Shown here: positions 1 through 6,183 of the stretch, in pieces
Numbering within the stretch: the first letter of the stretch is position 1
Layout: each line of letters starts with the position of its first letter
Assembly: GCA_003646305.1 (NCBI GenBank)
Contig: QNFJ01000043.1
Coordinates: 1-12,284, forward strand
DNA length: 12,284 nucleotides
DNA from: Gammaproteobacteria bacterium
GTDB lineage: Bacteria > Pseudomonadota > Gammaproteobacteria > Methylococcales > UBA2780
Direction of reading: 5' to 3'
The notes under the pieces: generated by a model
Told to the model about the DNA's origin: nothing
The model's input: the letters and a program-made list of their open reading frames with translations, nothing else
Database searches by the model: none
Made by a program: the position numbers and the translations under genes

Positions 1-1225
1 ACTGAGCAAACGCTGCCAATTCACGATACTGAGCCAAATCAAGACGAATACCACCACCTAACTTCTTGATGATCTTAGTTTGAGCTGCACCACCTACACG
101 TGATACAGAAAGACCCGCATTAACCGCTGGACGAATACCGGCGTTAAATAGATCTGTTTCTAAGAAAATCTGCCCATCCGTAATCGAGATTACGTTTGTT
201 GGTACGAAAGCAGATACATCACCCGCCTGGGTTTCAATAATTGGCAAAGCGGTCAAAGAACCTGTTTTACCTTTTACTTTTCCGCCCGTTAATTTCTCGA
301 CTTCAGCTTCGTTGATTCTCGCTGCACGTTCTAACAATCTTGAGTGCAAGTAGAAAACGTCACCTGGGTATGCTTCACGACCTGGTGGACGACGTAGCAA
401 TAGTGAAACCTGCCTGTATGCCCATGCTTGTTTAGTCAGATCATCATATACGATCAGTGCATCTTCGCCTTTATCACGAAAATACTCACCCATCGCACAA
501 CCAGAGTAAGGAGCAAGAAACTGCATCGCTGCAGATTCAGATGCTGATGCAACAACAACGATGGTGTGAGCCAACGCGCCATTCTCTTCAAGCTTCTTAA
601 CAACACTCGCAATTGAAGACTGCTTCTGACCAATCGCCACATAAACACAGGTAATGCCCGTGCCTTTCTGGTTGATGATGGCATCAATAGCAATCGCAGT
701 TTTACCGGTCTGCCTATCACCAATAATTAACTCACGCTGGCCACGACCAACCGGGATCATTGAGTCAACTGACTTAAGACCTGTTTGCACTGGCTGATCA
801 ACTGACTTACGCGCGATTACGCCTGGCGCAATCTTCTCTACAGGAGAGCTAAGCTCAGTTTCAACAGGACCTTTGCCATCAATCGGATTACCTAATGTAT
901 CGACAACACGACCTAAGAGCGCTTCACCAACAGGAACTTCCATAATCTTGCCAGTACACTTTACAGTGTCACCTTCAGATAGATGCTCATATGATCCCAA
1001 AACTACTGCGCCTACTGAATCTCTTTCGAGGTTCAATACCATGCCGTAGGTATTACCAGGAAGCTCAAGCATCTCACCCTGCATAGCATCTTCTAAGCCA
1101 TGAATCAGGATAATCCCATCGGTAACCGCAACAATGGTTCCCTCTGATTTTGCTTCAACATTTAAATCAAAACTTTCGATCTTCTTCTTTATCAGATCAC
1201 TGATTTCTGATGGATTTAATTGCAT
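1..1225 (-). CDS. atpA: F1Fo ATP synthase subunit alpha, 3'-truncated by window edge
   Basis: This is the alpha subunit of the F1 sector, which carries the non-catalytic nucleotide sites and helps form the catalytic interface with beta. The frame opens at the ATG at 1223-1225 (MQLNPSEISDLIKKKI...) and runs without a stop to base 1, giving 408 residues. Family members are about 513 residues, so roughly the last 105 (C-terminal helical domain) lie outside the window. Visible features are the N-terminal beta-barrel (about 1-95), the P-loop GDRQTGKT at 169-176 with Lys175, the segment LLLRRPPGREAYPGDVFYLH, and the arginine finger Arg376 in SVSRVGG. A purine-rich stretch (AGAGAGAAAAGAA) precedes the start as a loose ribosome site. 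It lies 19 bp downstream of atpH, as in the standard atp operon. Identification is essentially certain from sequence; nothing is anomalous. Confidence 0.98.
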   Translation of the reverse strand, partial: MQLNPSEISDLIKKKIESFDLNVEAKSEGTIVAVTDGIILIHGLEDAMQGEMLELPGNTYGMVLNLERDSVGAVVLGSYEHLSEGDTVKCTGKIMEVPVGEALLGRVVDTLGNPIDGKGPVETELSSPVEKIAPGVIARKSVDQPVQTGLKSVDSMIPVGRGQRELIIGDRQTGKTAIAIDAIINQKGTGITCVYVAIGQKQSSIASVVKKLEENGALAHTIVVVASASESAAMQFLAPYSGCAMGEYFRDKGEDALIVYDDLTKQAWAYRQVSLLLRRPPGREAYPGDVFYLHSRLLERAARINEAEVEKLTGGKVKGKTGSLTALPIIETQAGDVSAFVPTNVISITDGQIFLETDLFNAGIRPAVNAGLSVSRVGGAAQTKIIKKLGGGIRLDLAQYRELAAFAQ

Positions 1226-1244
1226 TTCTTTTCTCTCTCTAGCT

Positions 1245-1775
1245 TTAGAGTTGCTTAGCTAACTGTTCAATCTGACCACTCACCGAGCCATCAATCACTT
1301 TATCGCCAGCCCGTATAATGATCCCGCCAATCAAGGAGCTATCCTCTTCGACCGTAAGCCTGATTTCTTTGCCAAACTGCTTGGCCAATGTTTTAGAAAG
1401 CTTTTCCTGCTCTTTCTTATCCATTGGGAACGCTGATGTCACACCGACAGCAAGGTAACCCTCACCATCTGATCGATATTGCTCATACAGCTCGGCAATG
1501 CTGCCAACCAAATTTAGTCGCTTGTTCTCCGAAAGAACTTTTACAAAAGCAACGCCTTCTTTATTCAGTTTTTCACTACAGATATCGAGTAGCAAAGCAA
1601 TAAAACGCTCATTACCAACCCGAGGATTACGCGCTGCTCTTGAAATATCTTGATCCGCCATCACTAAAGAAAGCATCTCCAACATTTCAGACCATTTTTG
1701 AGCCCCGCCTTGTTCCTTCGCTATCTTATAGACCGCTTCGGCATAAGGGCGTGCAAGTTCCGCTAGCTCAGCCAT
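1245..1775 (-). CDS. atpH: F1Fo ATP synthase subunit delta
   Basis: Subunit delta (OSCP homologue) sits on top of the F1 alpha3beta3 head and ties it to the b-subunit peripheral stalk, acting as part of the stator. The protein is 176 residues, against 177 in E. coli. The N-terminal helical bundle begins LARPYAEAVYKIAKEQ (residues 7-22). The C-terminal signature SSLIGGIIIRAGDKVIDGSV is visible around residues 146-165, matching the family pattern IGG..IR.GD.VIDGSV. The ATG at 1773-1775 shares its first base with the last base of the atpF stop (TAATG), so translation is probably coupled to atpF. It is followed after 19 bp by atpA. Length, motif and operon position all agree. Confidence 0.97.
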   Translation of the reverse strand: MAELAELARPYAEAVYKIAKEQGGAQKWSEMLEMLSLVMADQDISRAARNPRVGNERFIALLLDICSEKLNKEGVAFVKVLSENKRLNLVGSIAELYEQYRSDGEGYLAVGVTSAFPMDKKEQEKLSKTLAKQFGKEIRLTVEEDSSLIGGIIIRAGDKVIDGSVSGQIEQLAKQL

Positions 1776-2254
1776 TACGCTTGACCTAACTGCTTGCTAA
1801 CGCTGTTAATGATTTCTTTGTGTTTGCTGGCGTCAATTTCCTTTTTAAGAATTTGCTCTGCCGCTTGAATCGCCAACGCACCAACTTGCTTGCTTAGCGC
1901 TTCACGAACACTATTAACTTCTTGCTCGATCTCTGCCTGGGCTAGCTCTTTCACCTTACTGGCTTCAACAACTGCTTTTTCTTTTGCCGCTTCGACCGCT
2001 TCATTACCACGCACATTGGCAAGACTTACAATTCCTTTCGCCTCTTCACGAGCCTCATGAATTACAGACTTTGCCCGCTTTTCTGCGAGCTCATGCTCTT
2101 TATGCCCACGTTCCGCAGCTGAAAGGCCTTCCGCGATCTTCTGTTTGCGCTCTTCTAAAGCGCTCATGATTGGTGGCCACACAAACTTCATGCAGAACCA
2201 GACAAACATAAAGAACGCGATAGTTTCGCCAATCAGGGTTGCATTTATATTCAT
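1775..2254 (-). CDS. atpF: F1Fo ATP synthase subunit b
   Basis: Subunit b forms the dimeric peripheral stalk of ATP synthase, anchored in the inner membrane by one N-terminal helix and reaching up to delta on F1. The protein is 159 residues (E. coli 156). It starts MNINATLIGETIAFFMFVWF, a close match to the E. coli N-terminus, followed by CMKFVWPPIM, the conserved hinge after the membrane helix (residues about 5-27). From about residue 33 to the end it is Ala/Glu/Lys-rich and continuously helical, as expected for the right-handed coiled-coil dimer. The ATG lies at 2252-2254 with AGGT-type purine stretches upstream. It follows atpE after 41 bp and overlaps the atpH start by one base. Confidence 0.97.
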   Translation of the reverse strand: MNINATLIGETIAFFMFVWFCMKFVWPPIMSALEERKQKIAEGLSAAERGHKEHELAEKRAKSVIHEAREEAKGIVSLANVRGNEAVEAAKEKAVVEASKVKELAQAEIEQEVNSVREALSKQVGALAIQAAEQILKKEIDASKHKEIINSVSKQLGQA

Positions 2255-2295
2255 ACCTGCACCTATCCTCGCTTGATTATGTAGTTAAGTTTGCT

Positions 2296-2535
2296 TTATC
2301 CAGCGACAGCAAACAGAACGTACATAGCAATACCTACAGCAATCATAGGTACCGCATCAACCAGTCCCATTACAATAAAGAACTGTGTGCGAAGCATTGG
2401 GATTAATTCAGGCTGACGAGCAGCGCCTTCTAGAAATCGGCCACCGAGGATGCCGATACCTACAGCAGCACCCAGAGCACCAAGACCCATCATAAGGGCA
2501 CCAGCGATATACAACAAGCCAGTTACTTCTTCCAT
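2296..2535 (-). CDS. atpE: F1Fo ATP synthase subunit c (proteolipid)
   Basis: Subunit c is the small two-helix membrane protein that assembles as the rotating ring of Fo and carries protons across the inner membrane. It has 79 residues, as in E. coli. Helix 1 (about 7-32) contains the glycine-rich packing motif GALGAAVGIGILGG. The polar loop ARQPE (39-43) contacts the central stalk, and helix 2 (about 50-77) contains FFIVMGLVDAVPM with the proton-binding Asp60 (Asp61 in E. coli). The ligand pattern around this Asp is the proton type, without the extra Glu/Ser/Thr ligands of sodium-coupled rings; that is inferred from the family. An unusually good ribosome site precedes the gene, fitting the need for many copies per complex. 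Confidence 0.98.
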   Translation of the reverse strand: MEEVTGLLYIAGALMMGLGALGAAVGIGILGGRFLEGAARQPELIPMLRTQFFIVMGLVDAVPMIAVGIAMYVLFAVAG

Positions 2536-2540
2536 TACTA

Positions 2541-2565
2541 TCTCCTGTTAAGGTTTTATTAAAAT
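2541..2565 (-). promoter_or_regulatory. Strong ribosome binding site and A/U-rich leader of atpE
   Basis: On the minus strand AGGAGA (2541-2546) stands 5 bases before the atpE ATG, the clearest Shine-Dalgarno sequence in the atp cluster. Immediately upstream is an A/U-rich run, ATTTTAATAAAACCTT (2550-2565). In E. coli the atpE leader has a comparable U- and A-rich stretch before GGAG that acts as a translational enhancer and helps make c in excess over the other subunits. The same role here is inferred from position and composition. Confidence 0.55.
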
Positions 2566-2586
2566 ACAGCTTAAGTTAAAAATTAA

Positions 2587-3414
2587 TTAATGACTCTCTT
2601 CATGCGCCATACTCAGATAGACAATTGTTAGTGTCATAAAAATAAACGCCTGCAAAAGTACTATCAAAATATGGAAAATTGCCCAAGGTAGCGCTAAAGT
2701 CCACTGGATGCCCAACGGCAGTAGCGCAATCAGGATAAAGATCATTTCGCCTGCATACATATTACCAAACAGACGTAGCGCAAGTGAAATAGGCTTAGCG
2801 ATTAAACTCACACCCTCTAAAAACAGATTAAAAGGCATCAAGAATTTTGGGAACGGATGGAAGCAAAGCTCACCCATAAACCCACCCAGGCCTTTCATTT
2901 TCACACTGTAGTAAAGAATCAACGCAAACACACCCAGCGCCATCGCAAATGTGAGATTTGGATCTGTTGTTGGAACAACCTTTAGATAAGGAATCCCCAC
3001 CATCCCCGCCAGATGCGGCAGGTAGTCAACCGGAATAAGATCCATTGTGTTCATCAGGATAATCCAGATGAATATTGTTAGCGCAAGCGGTGCGATCAGT
3101 GGGTTATTCCCGCCACTAAACGACTCTTTCACACTATTATCAACATATTCTACAACCCATTCAACAAAATTCTGAAGCCCCGAAGGCACTCCAGCTGTTG
3201 CCTGCTTAGCCGCTTTATTGAAGAAATAGAGAAATAAAACACCGAGCCCCACCGAGAAAAATAGCGTATCAATGTTCAGTGCCCAGAAACCCATTTCCTT
3301 AGCCTGCTCCGCCCCATGAGCAATGCCCCAGCTGCCGTCTGCATGCTGGCCAAATGTTAAATTCTGAAGGTGGTGCCTAATAAACTCTGAAGAGGTAAGG
3401 TTTTCACTCGCCAT
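2587..3414 (-). CDS. atpB: F1Fo ATP synthase subunit a
   Basis: Subunit a provides the two proton half-channels next to the c ring in the inner membrane. The protein is 275 residues (E. coli 271). Membrane segments can be seen at roughly 47-65, 107-128, 155-171, 197-218 and 225-270. The essential arginine is Arg214 in LALRLFGNMYAGE (E. coli Arg210), followed by the conserved Asn and Glu of the channel. The last helix has AIFHILIVLLQAFIFM with His248 and Gln255, counterparts of E. coli His245 and Gln252. The ATG at 3412-3414 is preceded by GGAT and lies 12 bp after the atpI stop. The C-terminal SMAHEESH is typical of gammaproteobacteria. Intact, with all key residues present. Confidence 0.98.
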   Translation of the reverse strand: MASENLTSSEFIRHHLQNLTFGQHADGSWGIAHGAEQAKEMGFWALNIDTLFFSVGLGVLFLYFFNKAAKQATAGVPSGLQNFVEWVVEYVDNSVKESFSGGNNPLIAPLALTIFIWIILMNTMDLIPVDYLPHLAGMVGIPYLKVVPTTDPNLTFAMALGVFALILYYSVKMKGLGGFMGELCFHPFPKFLMPFNLFLEGVSLIAKPISLALRLFGNMYAGEMIFILIALLPLGIQWTLALPWAIFHILIVLLQAFIFMTLTIVYLSMAHEESH

Positions 3415-3426
3415 TTTATCCAGCTC

Positions 3427-3798
3427 TCAAATTTGACTCTTTAATCCGCCAAGGAAAAATCCAACTTGGCCCGCAATCAGTCCCGCTATCATTGGCAAAA
3501 TCGCCAGCTTGAGCACCACGATGCCCAGGCCAAATAACAAGACCGTATATAAAAATCTTTCTATCGCCCCTAGATAGAGATACAGCACAGCGTGACTCTT
3601 CCCTTTGGTGACCGCATCAACAGACCGGCTCACTCTCCACGCTAAAATACCCGTGCCTAGAATCGTTGAAAACCCACCAAAAGCAACTGATAGCGCCTGG
3701 TAAGCTCCATTTTGATTCCAGATCAACACAACTGTCATTGTGATTGCTATTGCTACAACCTGAGCCCATAGCACTGATCCGACACCTTTCTTTTTCAC
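3427..3798 (-). CDS. atpI: ATP synthase assembly factor AtpI (subunit I)
   Basis: AtpI is a small inner-membrane protein encoded first in many atp operons; it assists assembly of the c ring in some species and is not part of the finished enzyme. The 123-residue protein has a short basic N-terminus (MKKKG) and four hydrophobic segments at about 8-26, 32-54, 69-92 and 97-118, the expected topology. The start is a GTG at 3796-3798. Upstream the same frame contains no ATG before an in-frame stop, and a purine-rich AAAAAGAGG directly abuts the GTG, so initiation is probably inefficient. That fits a protein needed in less than stoichiometric amount. An internal GTG (codon 9) is an alternative start. 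Identification rests on position, size and topology, as AtpI sequences diverge strongly. Confidence 0.9.
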   Translation of the reverse strand: MKKKGVGSVLWAQVVAIAITMTVVLIWNQNGAYQALSVAFGGFSTILGTGILAWRVSRSVDAVTKGKSHAVLYLYLGAIERFLYTVLLFGLGIVVLKLAILPMIAGLIAGQVGFFLGGLKSQI

Positions 3799-3845
3799 CC
3801 TCTTTTTACCCTTACAAAATGAATATTGGGCTACAAAGATTTTGA

Positions 3846-3874
3846 ATTATACCCATAAAGAAAATCATCGTCAA
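3846..3874 (-). promoter_or_regulatory. Sigma-70-type promoter of the atp operon
   Basis: Reading the minus strand, TTGACG (3869-3874) and TATAAT (3846-3851) are separated by exactly 17 bp. This is a perfect -10 hexamer and a 5/6 -35 hexamer at optimal spacing. The -35 begins one base after the parB stop codon, and predicted initiation near 3839 would leave a leader of about 40 bases before the atpI GTG. This is the best promoter match seen in the window and fits a highly expressed operon. No hairpin plus T-run lies between parB and atpI, so transcripts from the mnmG-parB operon may also read through. Confidence 0.78.
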
Positions 3875-3875
3875 T

Positions 3876-4730
3876 TCAGTGGATATGCTCTAGCAATCCT
3901 TCCAGCTCATCTAGACTTGAGTATTCAACAACTATTTTTCCATTCCCTTTTACATTGTGTTTTATGATCGTTTTTGCCCCAAGTTTCCCTGATAGCTCGT
4001 CCTGCAACTGAATGATATCTGGATCCATTTTTGTGCTTTTGGGGTGAGCCGGCTCACCGGACAGAAGCTCTCTGACCAATTTCTCCGTTGCCCGAACCGT
4101 CATGTTTTTTTGCGCAACCTTTCTGGCTGCCTGACATTGCTCCTCACCGCTCAATGCAAGGAGCGCTCTGGCATGACCCATTTCAAGACGTGCCTTGTCC
4201 AGCAAGGACTTCACTTCTGCCTCAAGCTCTAGAAGTCGCAACAAATTTGTTACCGTTGTTCTCGATTTACCAACCGCATCAGCCACCTGCTGATGAGTCA
4301 TTTTAAATTCTTTTAATAACCTCTGAAGTGCCTCCGCCTCTTCCAGTGGGTTAAGATCTTCTCGCTGAATATTTTCAACCAGTGACATTGCCATCGCAGC
4401 CTGGTCTGGGACGTCCCGAATAACGACCGGTACTTCGCTCAAGCCCGCGAGTTGCGCTGCTCGCCAACGCCGCTCTCCGGCAATTATCTCGTACTTTTCT
4501 CTGGCTATTTTTCGTACAACGATTGGCTGAACCAGCCCCTGTGCACTGATCGAGTCAGCCAGCTCCTGAAGCCGCTCAGCATCCATCTCTCTACGAGGTT
4601 GATACTTCCCTCGCTGCAAAAGCTCGATAGCCAGCTTTTGCATGGTGCTATCATCACCATCTGCACTAACATCAACTCCACCCAGTAGCGCATCAAGCCC
4701 TCTTCCTAAACCACGTTTCTTTGCTTTCAT
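3876..4730 (-). CDS. parB: Chromosome-partitioning protein ParB (Spo0J family)
   Basis: ParB binds parS sites near the origin, loads as a CTP-dependent sliding clamp and activates ParA to segregate the replicated origin. The 284-residue protein has the N-terminal ParA-stimulating peptide KKRGLGRGLDALLGG (4-18). The ParB/Srx CTPase fold follows, with the C motif GERRWRAAQ (85-93) and the box ENIQREDLNP (119-128). A helix-turn-helix lies at about 134-157 (THQQVADAVGKSRTTVTNLL). A variable linker (about 213-240) leads to a C-terminal dimerisation domain. The ATG at 4728-4730 has no good Shine-Dalgarno sequence and lies 8 bp after the parA stop, suggesting translational coupling. Length and order are typical of a chromosomal ParB. 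A perfect 16-bp palindrome lies in the linker codons. Confidence 0.97.
   Translation of the reverse strand: MKAKKRGLGRGLDALLGGVDVSADGDDSTMQKLAIELLQRGKYQPRREMDAERLQELADSISAQGLVQPIVVRKIAREKYEIIAGERRWRAAQLAGLSEVPVVIRDVPDQAAMAMSLVENIQREDLNPLEEAEALQRLLKEFKMTHQQVADAVGKSRTTVTNLLRLLELEAEVKSLLDKARLEMGHARALLALSGEEQCQAARKVAQKNMTVRATEKLVRELLSGEPAHPKSTKMDPDIIQLQDELSGKLGAKTIIKHNVKGNGKIVVEYSSLDELEGLLEHIH
4043..4058. repeat. Perfect 16-bp palindrome inside parB
   Basis: GGTGAGCCGGCTCACC reads identically on both strands. It lies in the parB codons for Gly-Glu-Pro-Ala-His in the linker before the C-terminal domain, where protein constraint is low. It has the same length as a parS site but an unrelated sequence. 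Chance occurrence is possible in a window of this size. Confidence 0.6.
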
Positions 4731-4738
4731 TTTTCAGT

Positions 4739-5536
4739 TCACATCAATTTGTTTTTCTTTTTTCGCGCCTCTTTTTCATCTCGCCTCACCATTTCACTAG
4801 CAAGCGCGAGATAGGCGAGGGCACCTTTCGAGGATTTATCATATTTTATGACCGGCAGCCCGTGGCTTGGTGCCTCTGCTAACCGTATATTGCGAGGAAT
4901 TACTGTTCTAAAGAGACGGTCTTCAAAGTGGTTAACGAGCTGATTGGACACCTCTCTTGTTAGCCGACTTCGAGGATCGTACATTGTCCGCAGCAACCCC
5001 TCTAAATTGAGTTTCGGATTGACACTTTTTCTGACCTGGCTAAGCGTATCAAGTAATGCCGAAAGCCCTTCCAGGGCATAGTATTCACACTGCATTGGAA
5101 TTAAAACGCTATCTGCCGCGACCAATGCATTTAGAGTTAGTAAGTTTAGTGATGGAGGGCAATCTATCAGAATATATTCATAACCGGCTCTCCCTGCCTC
5201 CAGTGCATTTGCTAATCGCTGCTCTCGTTCCTCAACACCCATTAACTCCACTTCGGCTGCAGTCAGGTCCGCATTGCTTGCGATTAAGTCAAAACCTAAA
5301 GCTTCTGGGGAAAGTACCGCTTCGCTAAATCTTATATCATCAAGAAGTAAGCTACAGGAGGAGTATTTGACATCATTTTTTTCAATGCCACAGCCCATTG
5401 TCGCATTCCCTTGAGGATCAAGATCCACAAGCAGCACACTGTGTTGGGTTGCCGCTAAAGAGGCGGCCAGATTGACACTTGTTGTCGTCTTACCAACACC
5501 TCCCTTCTGGTTGGTAATCGCAATTATTTTTCCCAT
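4739..5536 (-). CDS. parA: Chromosome-partitioning ATPase ParA (Soj family)
   Basis: ParA is the Walker-type ATPase that binds nonspecific DNA as an ATP dimer and moves ParB-parS complexes. I start it at the ATG at 5534-5536, giving 265 residues beginning MGKIIAITNQKGGVGKTT. The deviant Walker A motif KGGVGKTT spans 11-18 with signature Lys11. Walker A' is DLDPQGNAT (38-46) and Walker B is YILIDCPPS with Asp125. The segment RNIRLAEAPSHG is the usual C-terminal marker. The frame stays open upstream to a GTG at 5579-5581, but that would add 15 residues before the Walker A strand and overlap rsmG by 31 bp. The ATG has AGGA just before it and the family normally begins here. It lies 14 bp after rsmG and 8 bp before parB. 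Confidence 0.96.
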   Translation of the reverse strand: MGKIIAITNQKGGVGKTTTSVNLAASLAATQHSVLLVDLDPQGNATMGCGIEKNDVKYSSCSLLLDDIRFSEAVLSPEALGFDLIASNADLTAAEVELMGVEEREQRLANALEAGRAGYEYILIDCPPSLNLLTLNALVAADSVLIPMQCEYYALEGLSALLDTLSQVRKSVNPKLNLEGLLRTMYDPRSRLTREVSNQLVNHFEDRLFRTVIPRNIRLAEAPSHGLPVIKYDKSSKGALAYLALASEMVRRDEKEARKKKNKLM

Positions 5537-5550
5537 ATTCCTAATATCTG

Positions 5551-6183
5551 CTAAGCCGGTAGGCGTACTTTCACGAGGCACCGCTCTGCATCGACACCGG
5601 GTACGGTTAATTCAATTACCTCTTCTATTTGCACCTCTTCAGGCAACGCCCCTTGCTCTTGCTCATTGAGCCGCCCCTTCATTGCCAGTAAGAGCCCCCC
5701 CTTTACCGCCAAGTGTGCAGTGCCAGCGAGCATATCAGAAAGTGACGCAAATGCACGTGAAATGATGGCATCGAAGAGTTCAGTGGGATGAAAATCCTCG
5801 ACACGAGAATGAATAATTACAACATTTTTTAAACCCAGCTCAAGAACAGCTTGCTGAATAAAACGGGTCTTTTTCCCATTACTGTCCAGCAATACAAAAT
5901 GCTGATCAGGGCAGACTAGTGCCAGTGGAATACCTGGCAACCCCGCACCTGTGCCTACATCTAGAAAATTATTTCCAGAAAGAAAAGGCGTCACTGCCAG
6001 GCTATCTAAGAGGTGCAAATCGACCATCTGCTCCGGATCTCGAATCGCTGAAAGGTTGTAAACTTTATTCCATTTATCGAGCAACGTGACAAACTGGATC
6101 AATTTCCCAATAGTTTCCTCATCCACCGGAAGATCCAGTTGAGCTAATCCATCTGATAACCTCTTTTTCAGGCTCGAAGTCAT
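5551..6183 (-). CDS. rsmG: 16S rRNA (guanine527-N7)-methyltransferase RsmG (GidB)
   Basis: RsmG transfers a methyl group from S-adenosylmethionine to N7 of G527 in the 530 loop of 16S rRNA; loss of the enzyme gives low-level streptomycin resistance in several species. The protein is 210 residues (E. coli 207). The SAM-binding loop is FLDVGTGAGLPGIPLAL (73-89). It is preceded by the family block NLSAIRDPEQMVDLHLLDSL (43-62) and followed by LLDSNGKKTRF and ISRAFASL (131-138), which help hold cofactor and substrate. The ATG at 6181-6183 overlaps the mnmG stop by 4 bp (ATGA), so it is translationally coupled to mnmG in the conserved gidA-gidB arrangement. It ends with TAG, 14 bp before the parA start. 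Intact and unremarkable. Confidence 0.97.
   Translation of the reverse strand: MTSSLKKRLSDGLAQLDLPVDEETIGKLIQFVTLLDKWNKVYNLSAIRDPEQMVDLHLLDSLAVTPFLSGNNFLDVGTGAGLPGIPLALVCPDQHFVLLDSNGKKTRFIQQAVLELGLKNVVIIHSRVEDFHPTELFDAIISRAFASLSDMLAGTAHLAVKGGLLLAMKGRLNEQEQGALPEEVQIEEVIELTVPGVDAERCLVKVRLPA

Noticed and set aside
454..723. Open frame of 89 codons on the minus strand
   Set aside because: It lies wholly inside atpA in another frame on the same strand, and its translation is a low-complexity Leu/Arg-rich sequence; not a gene.
1984..2169. Open frame of 61 codons on the plus strand opposite atpF
   Set aside because: It arises from the biased Ala/Glu/Lys codons of the b-subunit coiled coil read on the other strand; no ribosome site.
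5537..5581. N-terminal extension of ParA from a GTG at 5579-5581
   Set aside because: It overlaps rsmG by 31 bp, and the added 15 residues are not family-like; the ATG at 5534-5536 gives the standard ParA N-terminus.
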